In this document: positions 16,396 through 28,800 of the stretch, piece by piece | Numbering within the stretch: position 1 is the first letter of the stretch | How the letters are laid out: every line of letters starts with the position of its first letter | NCBI RefSeq assembly: GCF_900198195.1 | Contig: NZ_LT899436.1 | Location: 806,001-870,000, forward strand | DNA length: 64,000 nucleotides | From: Tenacibaculum jejuense | Lineage (GTDB): Bacteria > Bacteroidota > Bacteroidia > Flavobacteriales > Flavobacteriaceae | Direction: 5' to 3' | Program-made: the position numbers and the translations under genes | The notes under the pieces: model-generated | The model's database searches: none | Told to the model about the DNA's origin: nothing | The model's input: the letters and a program-made list of their open reading frames with translations, nothing else

Positions 16396-19300
16396 ATGAA
16401 AAAGATAGCAATAATCACAATACTTTTATTATCAATACTAGAAGGATATACTCAAGCAAGACAACGCTATAGAATTAGAATAGATGATCTTAAGTTGAGG
16501 GTTACTAGAAACGTGAAAAATAGAACTTCATCTAATGTTCATGTTAGGATTCGGTTTTCTGATGGTAGTGAAGAGTCTGTTTATGACAGACAAATTAGAG
16601 ACGATTATAATGAACCAGGTTTTAATTATAATGTAGTTAGAGATAAGCAACCAATTGGTATCAGAATTACAGGTTTTATCAATTACAGTAGTACAGGTGA
16701 TGCGGAGTTTGCAGCTTATCTTCCAATTACTAATGGATGTTTAAGAAATGGATTTCATATTTACAGGCATAGTGGTTTAAACCCTAGTTTTCAATTTAAT
16801 TACAGTTCAAAACCATTAATTTACATAGATCAACCTACCAATACAACAGTAGGATATGATGATCCTTTTAGAGTAGCTATTAATTTTAATAATAGTCCTA
16901 GGTTTAGTAGCTCTCTTTATAATTGGGAATACCAGATAGTAGAAACAGGAACACCTAGAAGAAGAAATTGGCTAAGCGTACCAAACGTAGGAATAGTTGT
17001 TAATCAACAAGGCAGAAGAGTAATATCAGTTCAGCCGTCAAGATTCTTAGGACCAGATGTTATTGGTAAACGAATTTATTTTAGAGTCCGTACTTGTGGA
17101 ATAACTACCAGAAGGCGAAATCCTAACACATCAGAAAATGTTGTATTCTATGATATAATACCTTCAGCACCTCACATCTTATCAAGAACTCCAAGTAATC
17201 CAAAATGTTATGATGGAAATGATGGTACTGTTAGATTAAGATTAGATCGACAATTAGAAAATGGAGAACAATTAAGTATTACAAGTACAAATGGTAATTT
17301 CCCAGGAACATATGTAAACTTAACGCGAGCAGATTTTGATCCAGACAATTCAATACTCATCACTGGTTTAAAAGCAGGAAGTTATAAGATTGACTTATTT
17401 GGTTTTTACAGAGGTTTTAATACGTTTATTGGCGGAAGTCAGCATTATACAAATGTGACTTTATATAATCCAAATCCCATTGAATTTTCAGTAGATAAAA
17501 CAGATGTTTTCTGTTATAATGGTAACGATGGAGAAGTAAGAATTACAGCAAATGGAGGAAGAAGTGGTAGATTTCAATACGTTTTTAAAAATGTAAATGA
17601 TACTAGTCCAATTCAAGAAAGTGATTGGCAAAACTTTACTAATACAGGAAGTTGGCCTTCTTATCAAGCGACTCAAACCATAGGAAATCTAATTGAAGGA
17701 AAGTATAAAGTTAGAATACGAGATATTAACGGTTGTGAAGCTAAAGATGTGATTAGGAATTCGAGTGGGGCGATTGTTGGACTTGGAGCTATATCAGAAA
17801 AAGAGATAGAAGTTAAACAACCAGATAAAGCATTAAAAGTAGATTTTACGTTTAAAAAGGAACCTACTGGATTTGGGTTTTCTGACGGACAAATTGTAGC
17901 ACATATAACAGGAGGTACACCACTTTCAGGAAATAGATATAATTATACTTGGACACACGAAAAAAATGGAATTGTTACCAATTGGACCAATTTTACAGAA
18001 GAAACCGTTGCAGGAGAAGAAGGGTGGTTTGTAACATTACAAAATGGTATAGATGGAAATTATTCCTTAACTGTTACAGATGCAAATCATAGTGCTGCAA
18101 CCAATAAAAATGGATGTACAGTAATAAACGCAACAAATAAGTTAACAGAGCCAGAACAATTAACTGTTACTATTCGTAGAACAAATCCAATTTCATGTAA
18201 TCCTTCAAATACATTTGGAAATACTGCAGATGATGGTGAATTAGAGGCCATAGCAATGGGAGGAATTAAATTTAATCCTTTAATTGATGGTAAATATGAG
18301 TATGAATATACATGGAAGAAAAAAGATGCTTCTGGAAATTATCAAATTATCACAGGTGAAAATGGAAATATACTATCTAACAGAGAAGAAGGCGAATATG
18401 CTGTAAATATCAAAGATAAAAATGGAGTAATTGTTGGAACATACATCAATAATGTCTTAGATACAGCTCAGGATGCAACTTTTAATTTAACTCCTCCAGA
18501 TTTATTAACTATAAGCTATACCAAGCAAGATGTATTTTGTCATAATGGAACAGATGGAGCTATAGATGTTACCATAAATGGAGGAACTGGAAATTATACA
18601 ATAAAATGGAGTAATAACAAAGATGTTGAAGATATTGATAATTTAACAGCAGGAAGTTATACCATTACTGTAACAGATGAAAAAGGATGTCAAGCTCAAG
18701 AAACAATTCAGATAGAACAGCCAGATAATCCTCTAAAAATTGATTATCAGTTTTTTGAACCAACTTTTGCAGGAGCCACTAATGGATGGATAGAAGCAAC
18801 AGTAACAGGAGGAACTCCTCTAGATTCAGGAGAATATACTTTTATTTGGAAAGATAGTTCAGGAAATGATTTACAAGCTAGTGTTACTTCAACAGTAACA
18901 AGTGCAGGATATGTACTCAGATTAACAGGGTTAGGAGAAGGTATTTATAATTTAACTATCCAAGATAAAAATTATCCTTTAGCTATCGATAAACCCAACT
19001 GTACAATAATTGAAAGTACATATGCATTAGACGATCCAGAACCATTACAAGCTTTCATAAGAATAAATAATCCAATTTCATGTAATGGAAGTAATATTTA
19101 CGGAGATCCTTTTTCAGATGGAGAATTAGAAGTATTTGCTTCAGGAGGAATAAAATTACAGCCTACACAAAATAGTGGACTATCTTATTTTTACACGTGG
19201 AAAAAAGAAACAAGTCCTGGTGTTTGGACAGAATTAACATCGCAAACTACCAATATTGCTTCTGGTTTAGGTGAAGGAAACTATGCTGTAAACATTAAGG

Positions 19301-21474
19301 ATGCTAACGGAATAGTATTAGGAGAATATCAAAACAATGTCTTAGTTCAAGAAAAAGATATTATTCAAGAGATTAAAGAGCCAGAATTATTAGAAGTAGC
19401 AATTAAATTACAGCATGCTTATTGTATTGGAGGAAGCGATGGTTGGGCAGAAGCTGTAGTAAAAGGCGGAACAGCACCATACACATATGAATGGGAAGAT
19501 GGCAGAACAACTTCTTTTATAAGTGATTTGGCAAAAGGAACATACAAATTAAGAGTTAAAGATGCTAGAGATTGTAATGTAGACATTGAAGTTTTAATAG
19601 AAGAACCCAAGCAACCTATCAGTATTACTTTTTCAGAATTTGCTACGCCATCTACAAAAGATGCTAGTGATGGTTGGATAAAAGCTGAAATAGAAGGAGG
19701 TACACCTACAACTTCTGGAACATATACATATTACTGGCAAGATGAATCTGGAAATTTGTTAAATGCACAAACTACAGCTCAATTCATTAATAATAAATTT
19801 GAAATAATTTTAAATGGAATTCCTAAAGGAAATTACTTTTTAACTATTGAAGATGCAAATTACACTATAGCTACGACCAAGAATGGTTGTACTCGCTTAG
19901 ATGAAGAGTTTAATCTTTACGATCCTATAGAAGCAACTATTAGTGTAGAAACAACAATATCTTGTAATCAAAATAATACGTTTAACAATCCTTTTTCAGA
20001 TGGAGCTTTAAAAGTAGTAGTAACTGGAGGTTTACCATTTACAACAGGAGCTCCATATAAATACATTTGGAAAAAAGAAAATAGTGCAGGAGTTTACGAA
20101 GATTTAGGAGTAAATAATGCGATCCTTTCAAATATATCAGATGGAAACTATGCGTTAAATGTTGAAGATAGTAGAGGTATTGTTATAGGAGAATACAGTA
20201 GTTTAAATTTAATTAGTCCAACGGATGAGTTATTTACTTTTGAAGAACCTGAATTACTTACTGTAGCCCTAACAGCTACAGAAATTTCATGTGATGCAGG
20301 AAATGATGGAACCGCTACAGTAGAAATTTTTGGAGGAATTCCTCCGTATACGATTGAATGGTCAAACCAGCAAACTACACCAACAGCGACAGGGTTAATT
20401 GCAACAAATTATGTTGTTTTCGTTACAGATGCAAGAGGTTGTCAAGCAACTGGCAATATTACATTAAGTCCACCTGGAGGTATTGTAATTGATACATTAG
20501 TAAAGAATGATCCAAGTTGTTTTAAAGGCAATGATGGAGAAATTTCATTACAAATTTCTGGAGGTGTTACACCATATACTTATGCTTGGGGTTCAGGTGA
20601 AACAACAACTTCATTATCAAATTTAACAGCTGGAAACTATATTTTCACATTAAAAGATGCAAACGGCTGTAATGCAGTTGTAGAATTTACATTAAATGAT
20701 CCTGAGGAAATCACGATCGATTTAGGAGAGGATAAAGTTTTATGTAACGGACAATCATATCTTTTAAATGGAGCAATTGAAGATGCAAATGCAAAATATG
20801 AATGGACATCAGATAATGGTTTTTCTAGTGATCAATCGGAAGTAGAAATAACAAGGGAAGGAACGTATACAATTACTGCGATTTCTGAAAATGGCTGTGT
20901 TGCTTCAGATACGGTAATTGTCACATACAGAGATTTGAATATAGATGCAGAATTAATTATGTCTTCACAAGCTTATGTTAATGAAGAAGTAGTAATTTTT
21001 AATGGAAGTGATCACGATCCAGAATCTTTTGAATGGATTTTACCAGAAAATACAGTAGTTGTAGAAGAAAGAGCAAACTCAATAGTTGTGAAGTTTACCG
21101 AAGTTAAAAATTATGAAATCGGATTAATTTCAAAGCAAGGGGAATGCTCGCAAGCAACCTATAAAACAATTGTTATAGAAGAAGCGAATCAAATTATAGA
21201 CGAAGGTGATAATCCACCTCCATTTATCGAGTCGTTTACGATATCTCCTAATCCAAATTCTGGAGTTTTTGAAACCTATGTAAAATTAGCAGACCCAAGT
21301 AAAATAGCAATTCGAATATTTAATATTCAAGGAGAGCTAATGAAAAAACGAGAAATGGAAGCATTACTCGATGAACATCAAACTCAATTTAATGTTTCTA
21401 TGTCTTCAGGGATGTATATAGTTGTGTTAGAAACACCAAAGCAAACACAAGTAAAACGAATGATTGTTAATTAA
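16396..21474 (+). CDS. SprB-repeat surface adhesin with T9SS sorting domain
   Basis: A 1692-residue secreted protein. The signal peptide spans about 1-20. A unique N-terminal domain runs to about 260. Multiple SprB-type repeats follow, with the hallmarks C-x-G-x-(N/D)-DG, GGTPPYTYxWS, L-x-AGxY and VxDxxGC. The C-terminus (about 1610-1692) is a type A T9SS sorting domain with a SPNPNSG motif and IRIFNIQGELM. SprB itself is the gliding-motility adhesin of Flavobacterium johnsoniae; this protein is much shorter and differs in architecture, so I give no symbol. Three super-repeats of about 295 residues fill its middle. It is the only member of the locus with a clear T9SS signal. Confidence 0.9.
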   Translation: MKKIAIITILLLSILEGYTQARQRYRIRIDDLKLRVTRNVKNRTSSNVHVRIRFSDGSEESVYDRQIRDDYNEPGFNYNVVRDKQPIGIRITGFINYSSTGDAEFAAYLPITNGCLRNGFHIYRHSGLNPSFQFNYSSKPLIYIDQPTNTTVGYDDPFRVAINFNNSPRFSSSLYNWEYQIVETGTPRRRNWLSVPNVGIVVNQQGRRVISVQPSRFLGPDVIGKRIYFRVRTCGITTRRRNPNTSENVVFYDIIPSAPHILSRTPSNPKCYDGNDGTVRLRLDRQLENGEQLSITSTNGNFPGTYVNLTRADFDPDNSILITGLKAGSYKIDLFGFYRGFNTFIGGSQHYTNVTLYNPNPIEFSVDKTDVFCYNGNDGEVRITANGGRSGRFQYVFKNVNDTSPIQESDWQNFTNTGSWPSYQATQTIGNLIEGKYKVRIRDINGCEAKDVIRNSSGAIVGLGAISEKEIEVKQPDKALKVDFTFKKEPTGFGFSDGQIVAHITGGTPLSGNRYNYTWTHEKNGIVTNWTNFTEETVAGEEGWFVTLQNGIDGNYSLTVTDANHSAATNKNGCTVINATNKLTEPEQLTVTIRRTNPISCNPSNTFGNTADDGELEAIAMGGIKFNPLIDGKYEYEYTWKKKDASGNYQIITGENGNILSNREEGEYAVNIKDKNGVIVGTYINNVLDTAQDATFNLTPPDLLTISYTKQDVFCHNGTDGAIDVTINGGTGNYTIKWSNNKDVEDIDNLTAGSYTITVTDEKGCQAQETIQIEQPDNPLKIDYQFFEPTFAGATNGWIEATVTGGTPLDSGEYTFIWKDSSGNDLQASVTSTVTSAGYVLRLTGLGEGIYNLTIQDKNYPLAIDKPNCTIIESTYALDDPEPLQAFIRINNPISCNGSNIYGDPFSDGELEVFASGGIKLQPTQNSGLSYFYTWKKETSPGVWTELTSQTTNIASGLGEGNYAVNIKDANGIVLGEYQNNVLVQEKDIIQEIKEPELLEVAIKLQHAYCIGGSDGWAEAVVKGGTAPYTYEWEDGRTTSFISDLAKGTYKLRVKDARDCNVDIEVLIEEPKQPISITFSEFATPSTKDASDGWIKAEIEGGTPTTSGTYTYYWQDESGNLLNAQTTAQFINNKFEIILNGIPKGNYFLTIEDANYTIATTKNGCTRLDEEFNLYDPIEATISVETTISCNQNNTFNNPFSDGALKVVVTGGLPFTTGAPYKYIWKKENSAGVYEDLGVNNAILSNISDGNYALNVEDSRGIVIGEYSSLNLISPTDELFTFEEPELLTVALTATEISCDAGNDGTATVEIFGGIPPYTIEWSNQQTTPTATGLIATNYVVFVTDARGCQATGNITLSPPGGIVIDTLVKNDPSCFKGNDGEISLQISGGVTPYTYAWGSGETTTSLSNLTAGNYIFTLKDANGCNAVVEFTLNDPEEITIDLGEDKVLCNGQSYLLNGAIEDANAKYEWTSDNGFSSDQSEVEITREGTYTITAISENGCVASDTVIVTYRDLNIDAELIMSSQAYVNEEVVIFNGSDHDPESFEWILPENTVVVEERANSIVVKFTEVKNYEIGLISKQGECSQATYKTIVIEEANQIIDEGDNPPPFIESFTISPNPNSGVFETYVKLADPSKIAIRIFNIQGELMKKREMEALLDEHQTQFNVSMSSGMYIVVLETPKQTQVKRMIVN
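17821..20475 (+). repeat. Three super-repeats of about 295 residues in the SprB-like adhesin
   Basis: Units begin at about 17821, 18721 and 19605. Each has the same order: a (D/N)G-W/Q-I-x-A GGTP module, a module starting NPISCN or TISCN with a YxYxWKK strand, and a classic SprB repeat ending in GC. The DNA is diverged, so the duplications are old. Confidence 0.8.
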
Positions 21475-21480
21475 GAAATT

Positions 21481-22851
21481 ATGAAAACCACATCCCTTAA
21501 ATTAAAATTTTCAGTATTCATTTTGCTATCTATACTACTAGTGTCGTGTTACAAAGAAACAGCAATTACTGTAAATTCATCATTTGATGTTTCTTATGTG
21601 AATGGAGATAAATCTGTACCTGTAGCGATTAAAGTATCTAATAAAACAGAAGGAGCAGATCAGTTTGAATGGACTTTTGAAGGTGGAAATATAACAGCAT
21701 CATCAGAAAGAAATCCGCAAACCATAATTTACAATGAGCCTGGTACCTATACCATAACTCTAAAAGCAACAAATGTAGATGGAGAAGAAGATATATTCGA
21801 AAAGCAAATAGCAGTTTTAGAAGCTATTGATATTAACTTTTCAACAAATATTATAGAAAATAATTTTTCTCCAGTAACTGTTGAAATTAACAACCAAACC
21901 ATTGGAGATAACCTAACATATGAATGGACTTTCGAAAGAGGATTACCCAATAGTTCATCAGAAAGAAATCCACAGAATATTGTTTTTAGGGAAGTTGGAG
22001 AACACACAATTCAAGTAAAAGTTTCTAACGGATTTGAAACTGTAGAGAAAACAAAAACGATAGAAGTATTACCTGAATTAAAAGTAGATTTTGATTGGGA
22101 ACTTGATCGTTTCGATGATGATGCTCAAGCACCGGTAAATATTACTTTAAATAATAAATCAACTAGTGCACTTACTTATTCATGGACATTCACAGGAGGA
22201 ATACCAGCAACAAGCACAGAAGAAAATCCTAAAGTACTATTTTCTTCTCCAGGTACCCACGCCATAAAATTAGAAGCTTCAAACGGAAAAGAGACAAAAA
22301 CTGAGACCAAATTAATTACAGTTATACCAAATACAAACCTTAGAACTTTTGAAAACATAGAGTTAGGAATTAACATTGCTCATAATACAAATACAAAAGG
22401 AGCTTTCTTTTCAAGTGAATTAAGAAAAACTTTAAAAGCAAATGAAGTTACAGCTGAGAATGGAAGTAAGATCGATATCGCCTTTTTAGGTTTAAATAGT
22501 TCTTTTAGTTTTAATAAGTTCATTAGTCCTACAGAAGTAGCAACAAACGGATTTGTAGCAATTCCAAATGCTACAGAAACTAAAATTATCAATTCCTTAG
22601 AGAATTGTAACTGCGGAATTAACTTTTCAGAAAGTCAATTCGATACTATGGTAAACGATCAACCTTTACAAAATTTAACCATAACAACAACATCACAAGG
22701 ATCATTGCATTTCGATGCTACAACAATACCTAGAATTGTATTGTTTCAAACAGAAGATGGTAGAAAAGGAGCTATAAAAATTAAAGAATTTGTAGCGAAT
22801 GGAAATGATTCTTATATGGTTTGTGATATAAAAATTCAAAAATTGCCCTAA
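21481..22851 (+). CDS. PKD-domain lipoprotein
   Basis: A 456-residue protein with a lipoprotein signal peptide (LLVSC, Cys23). Three PKD domains follow at about 30-112, 113-198 and 200-285, each with the core ExxWTFEGG or SWTFTGG and a PGTYTITL or PGTHAIKL strand. The last 165 residues form an unrecognised globular domain with a Cys pair (CNCG). PKD modules are extracellular beta sandwiches for adhesion or spacing. The gene sits one base before the toxin-like gene and six after the adhesin, so strong co-expression and physical association are likely. It may anchor the toxin-like protein at the outer membrane, which is inference. Confidence 0.85.
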   Translation: MKTTSLKLKFSVFILLSILLVSCYKETAITVNSSFDVSYVNGDKSVPVAIKVSNKTEGADQFEWTFEGGNITASSERNPQTIIYNEPGTYTITLKATNVDGEEDIFEKQIAVLEAIDINFSTNIIENNFSPVTVEINNQTIGDNLTYEWTFERGLPNSSSERNPQNIVFREVGEHTIQVKVSNGFETVEKTKTIEVLPELKVDFDWELDRFDDDAQAPVNITLNNKSTSALTYSWTFTGGIPATSTEENPKVLFSSPGTHAIKLEASNGKETKTETKLITVIPNTNLRTFENIELGINIAHNTNTKGAFFSSELRKTLKANEVTAENGSKIDIAFLGLNSSFSFNKFISPTEVATNGFVAIPNATETKIINSLENCNCGINFSESQFDTMVNDQPLQNLTITTTSQGSLHFDATTIPRIVLFQTEDGRKGAIKIKEFVANGNDSYMVCDIKIQKLP

Positions 22852-22852
22852 G

Positions 22853-25800
22853 ATGAAAAAAGTAATCAACCTCTTTATAAAACTAAGCATTTTTTTATGT
22901 TGTATTTCCTTAAATGCGCAGCGATACCCTGTACAAGTTACGCAAACTGTATTGCCACCATTTTCAACAAAACTAAGTGATTATACTACTGCAACAAACG
23001 TTAAGTTTCGTTTAAATATATTATTAACCGATGTTGTTTTAAATAATAGACAAGTTCGTTTAAAATTAAGAATACGAGGAAATGGATTAGATATTAGATC
23101 AAGAGAAGTTGTGTCTGGTGCTCCTCAAATAATTTTAAATGGAGGAGTTTTACAACAGTTTACAAATTTAGAGCTGGGAGCATTTTTTCAATTGAATAAT
23201 TTATCTGGAATTTCTCCTCAAGATTATAATAAACCATTACCTGAAGGCGTATATTCAATTTGTTGGGAAGTTATAGACGTAATTACCAACCAACAAATAA
23301 ATAATCCATCTGCTGGTTGTTCAGATGTTTTCTTAATCTTAAATGATCCTCCATTTCTAAACTTACCATTTAAAGGAGATCAATTGGTAGCTAAAGATCC
23401 AATGAATATAATTTTCCAATGGACACCAAGACATGTTAATGCAACAAATGTTAGCTATGATTTTGAATTAAGAGAAATATGGGATAGAAATATAGATCCA
23501 CAAGCTGCTTTTTTAGCATCGCCTAATTATTACACTGAAACACTACGAAATACAACTTTACTCTATGATATTAGTAAGCCAGTTTTATTACCTAAAAAAC
23601 TGTATGGATGGCGTGTAAAAGCAAAGTCATTAACAGGAATTACAGAAAATTCTGTTTTCAAAAATGATGGATTTAGCGAAATCTTTTATTTCACATATAC
23701 AAATAAGTGTGATGCACCTTCTTTTATCTTATCAGAAGCATTAAATAGCAAAGGAGTAAAAATTACATGGCAAGGAAGTTTTGATCATAAAAAATTTCAT
23801 CTTCAATACAAAAGAGAAGATATACCAGATGCAGAGTGGTTTGATGTTTACACATTCAACAATCAAGCACAAATTTCAAATTTAAAAGAAGGAAAAACGT
23901 ATTTGTTTAGAGTTGGAGGATCGTGTAATGAATTAAATGATCCGCAACAAGCATTTTCTTACAGTACAATTAGCCAGTTTACTATGCCAAGTAAAGAGGA
24001 AGAGGCAACTTACAACTGTGGAATTATTCCTGAAATTGATATTCAAAATTTAGAACCATTAAAAAATATAGGAATCAATGAAACCTTTACTGCTGGAGAT
24101 TTTCCTGTAACTGTAAAGCAAATTAGAGGAGGAAACGGAGTGTACTCTGGAAAAGGATTTATTGTAGTTCCTTATTTAGCAGATACAAAAATTGCAGTTA
24201 CATTTTCTTCTATAAAAATAAATGAAGATTATCAATTAGTAGAAGGTGTAATTAAAACAACTTACGATCCTACTTGGGGAGGAGTAAGCGACGTTAATGA
24301 CGCTTTTAATGGTGGGGAAGGTGCGTCTGGTTCAACTACAGTAGATTTTGTAATACAAGATGTACAAGTGGATCCTAATGGAGATATTATTGTCATTGGA
24401 ACCAATGGAGAAATTGTTGAACTTCCAGGAGGAGAAGATCAATTAATTACAGGAAGTGATGGGCAAACTTGGAGTGTTGATGAAGAAGGAAATGTAACTC
24501 AATCTGGAGAAGTTGCTGAAGGAGGCGCTACGAATACAGAAAATACAAATGGAGTAAACAATCAAGGTGAAGCAACAGCGATTACAGCTAAAGGTGTTGT
24601 GGTAACTTTTAAACAGGCTTCAGAAGCATTATATGGTTTTGATGCACATGAAAAGAAGAGTGATGGAACAAAAGATTTATACAAAAAATTAAATGATGAT
24701 TATTTTATTCCGTATAAAGCTGTAGCTAATGGGCAAACAGAAAAAATTATAGCTGAACTTAATATTTCAGATACTTCTATAAAGCCTCAAGACATCATAT
24801 TTAAAACTAAAGATGGAATAGCTATACAAAAAATAGATAGCACAGCTACTTCTTATACTCTTGAGTTAAAAGGAATTTACACAGATGCAGATGTAGAATC
24901 TCAAGCATTAATTAAACAAGGTGATAAATATGAAGTAGCAGGAGCATTTATTCAATATCAAGCAAAAATAAAAGAAGTAGATGTAGTTTTAGTAAATGCG
25001 TCTGATAGTAACACACAAAAGATAAAAGAAAAACTTCAAAACATTTACCAAAGCGCATTAGTAAAACTAAACATCAAAGAAATTAACGATTTTACAGATG
25101 TTATAGCAAATGTAGTTCCTGATGATGTTATAGATAGTGGAGAAAGTGGTTTTGCAGCTCAATATACAGAACAACAAAGAGCAATTAATAAAGAGCTGAA
25201 ACGTAGAAATGATTTTAATCAAAGTGCATATTATTTAATTCTTACAAGTAAGAAGCCTTCAACAAAAGAAGAAAAAGGTTTAATGCCCTTAGGTAGACAG
25301 TTCGGTTATATTTACATGAACAACGGAGCTGATGAAAGAACAGTTGCTCACGAATTAGGGCACGGAGCATTCCAATTAAAACATCCGTTTTCTATCAAAA
25401 GCTATGGTTATAACGAGCAAGAGACAAATTGGTTGTTAGATTATGGGAAAGGAGAAAAAATACCATATGTTCACTGGAAAGAAATCCATAATCCGAAGTT
25501 ACGTTTAGGTATTTTTGATAAAGATAATGATGGACAAAGTGTGTCTACAACGATGCCTATAGCTTTATCTATTAATGAAAAGAAACATAATGATAAATAT
25601 TATTATGGTTACTTAACTCCATCTGGAGAGCGAATTATTTTATCACAAGAATACAGGCCTATATTTTTTCATGGAATTTCTAACGATACCTATAATAACG
25701 TAGTCGCAGGTACTCTAATTGGCTTCAAGAAAAAGTTTAAAGACGCTCAAGGACAGACACAAGAGAAAAAGTATAGTGCCACAATTATAAATGATGAGTT

Positions 25801-28800
25801 TTTAGGATATTCAGATTTTGAGTACAAAAAGCCAGATATAAAAGATGACTACTCTTTTGTCGTTGGACTACCATATGGAACCCCAGATTTTGATAATGGT
25901 CATTGGAAGAATTACAAATTTAAAAACAAAAAAATAACTGAATATACAGGTCAAGATAAACCGATTTTAAGCATCCTTTCAGATGATCTTCAAAATTTAG
26001 GTTTATTCAACGATTTAAAATCTGTTAAAGCCATAAAATATGTAAATCCGACTAAAATTTTGGGGGAGGGACAGATTAAAGTAACCGATCGAGAAATTAA
26101 GTTATTAAGTGGGTATTACAATAGTGATGAACAACAATGGTTTAAAGATTTATTATCAAATTCAGGAAGAGAAAGCTACACAATAGCTCATAATGAAAGA
26201 AGAGAAGTTTTCTTAATTATTAAGATAGCAGAAATATATAATAGGTATCCTGAGATTTTCAGGGAATTCACAAAGTTTTTCAATAATTGGGATTTATTAG
26301 GCTTTGAAACCAAAATATCTTTTAATCCTGGTAAATGGGATAAAGAAAATATACCATTAGACTCAATTCCAAGTGAAAAATATAATACTTGGAAAAAATA
26401 TTTAAGACTAACAGAATCAAATGATGAACTATATGACTTTTATCAGCAGTTTTTAATTGAATTATTTGAGTTTGTTAAAAAAGAAGCAGAAGCTAATATC
26501 GCTTGTTTAAGTGAAGATTTCGAGAATAAAAATAAGCACGAATTATATGAGTGTATTCTTAGAGCTAGTGAATTTGAACTAAGAGATCTTCCAGTAAAAA
26601 AGCAACTTATAGCTATTAAAAAGATACTATCAACATCGAATAGTGGAGGAGAGATACCAGACGAAAAAGAAATACAAATCGCTAGGTTACTTCAAGCAAT
26701 TAGCAAGAATAAGAATTCATACACTGAAACTTTAAAATATTTAGAAAATGAACAGGTAAATTATACTTGGTCTGTACAAACAAATAATGCTGTACACACT
26801 AAAAAAGATTCATTACCTGTGTGGCGAGCACTATTTGAAAATGTAGAAGATAAAATCTTTGTTGTAGGAGAAGATAATAGACAAAGTATTGTAAGATCTA
26901 TAGGGCAAATATTTTTAGGGTCTAAAGAGTACTTTGTAAAACAATTGCAAGAGAATATTAATCCTGAACTCTTAACATCAATGACTTTTAAAGATTTAAA
27001 GTCATTACATGATAGTTTCTTTACATATGAAAATGATTATCAGAATATTTTTAGAAGAGGTTGGAGTGATATAGAAGCTACAGCTCAAGGAGTAGGAGGA
27101 ATAACTATTTATGATGAAGAAGATTTATACAAGAGTGTAGATACTAAAATAACAGATCAAGATTTAATAAATGTTAGACAAAAAGTTAAATGGGGATTAT
27201 TCAATAGTACGACATTAAAAAATGAAGATCTAACACCATTTCAACTAGTATCATTCATTAATATATCTAAGAATAATTTATTAAAATCATTTACAGCTAA
27301 AGATGAGCAGGGAAATCCTCAAGCACTTTTCATTCCTGCTTTTACATTACATTATGCCAGTGAAACTGACAGGTTAACTACCAAGTCAGATATTATAATA
27401 ACAACAATAGATTTACTTGCATTTTTACCAAGTGGAGGTGTAGCTTCATTGAATACATTCGGGAAGTTTGTATACTATGCAGATAAGGTAAGTTCTGTTT
27501 CTAGTATGGTAGGAACTGCTTTTAAAGAAACAGACCCGACACTTACGGAGTTTTCAAATCATTTAAGTTTAGTTTCTGGTATAGCAAGTTTGGGTGGCTT
27601 ATCTAAAAAAATGACAAGGTTAAGTACTCAAGAAAAATTAGTAGATGTAATTAAGTCTGATGTTGTTTTAAGAGATGTAATTCATAAAGATGTTTTAAAG
27701 TCAACGAACAATCAAGTTGAAAACGTAAATAATTTTGCCGAGAGAATTTTAAACAAGGAGTTTGATTTATCAGCTATAACTAAGGAACAAATTGATGTTA
27801 CTAAAGAAATTTTAGAAAATGAAATTAAATATTTAAGAGATTTTCCAGGTTTCAAAGCTGCAAAAGTTAGAGAAGCTATTGCTAAAGTAGATCAATTAGG
27901 ACTTGAAAAATTAAATATTACATACAAATCTGTTGTAGACGCAAATTTAGTTTCTAAAGAAAAAATAGCGAATGCTTTAATAGAGCTAAATAAGATAAAT
28001 AATGATGGATTTATAGATATTGTTGTTCATGGTTCTAAAAATAAATTTGTTTTAGATCTTCCTAATGGGATTAATGAACTCGAAGCTTCAAACTTAGTAG
28101 ATTATATAAAGAATGATAAGGCTTATAAGAATGTAAAAAACTTCAGGTTATTAACTTGTGCAAATATAGATTTAGCGAAAGATTTTGCAAGACTTTTACC
28201 AGAAGGTTACACAGTAAGAGCAGTTGATGATATCGTGAGAATTCACTCAGATGGAGGTGTTACAACTGTGCCAAGAGAATCTAATAAACCAGTTGGTGAA
28301 TGGAAAGATTTTACAAAACAAAAAGATGGAACTGTAAAACAAAAGTCAGCTCAGTCACCAAAGGCACCAACTAGTGAACATCTTAGTAATTTTGTTCAGT
28401 TAGGAGGAAATATCGATTCAAAATTAGAAGCACTTTTAAAGCAAGGAACATTCAAGAATATCTATGATAATTTAGTTAGTAATCCATCATTGAGAAAATT
28501 AGAGAAATATGGATTGACTATTCAAGAAGAAGCATCATTTGTATATTATAAAGATTCATTCAATGGCTATATATATGACTTTTCAATAGGTAAACAAGTT
28601 GATGAAGAGTGGAGGTTATTTTTAGAACCATTATTGGAGTCTTTAGGTACAGGTTATTCAAAGTTACCTAAAAATACAAATACAATTTATAGAGGTTTAC
28701 AAAGGGAAGAAGCCTCAAAAATTCTAGCACTTAATGTAGGTGAGCGTTTTGATTTTGAAGGAGCTTATAAATCATTTTCTACAGAGTATGGCGTAGCAGA

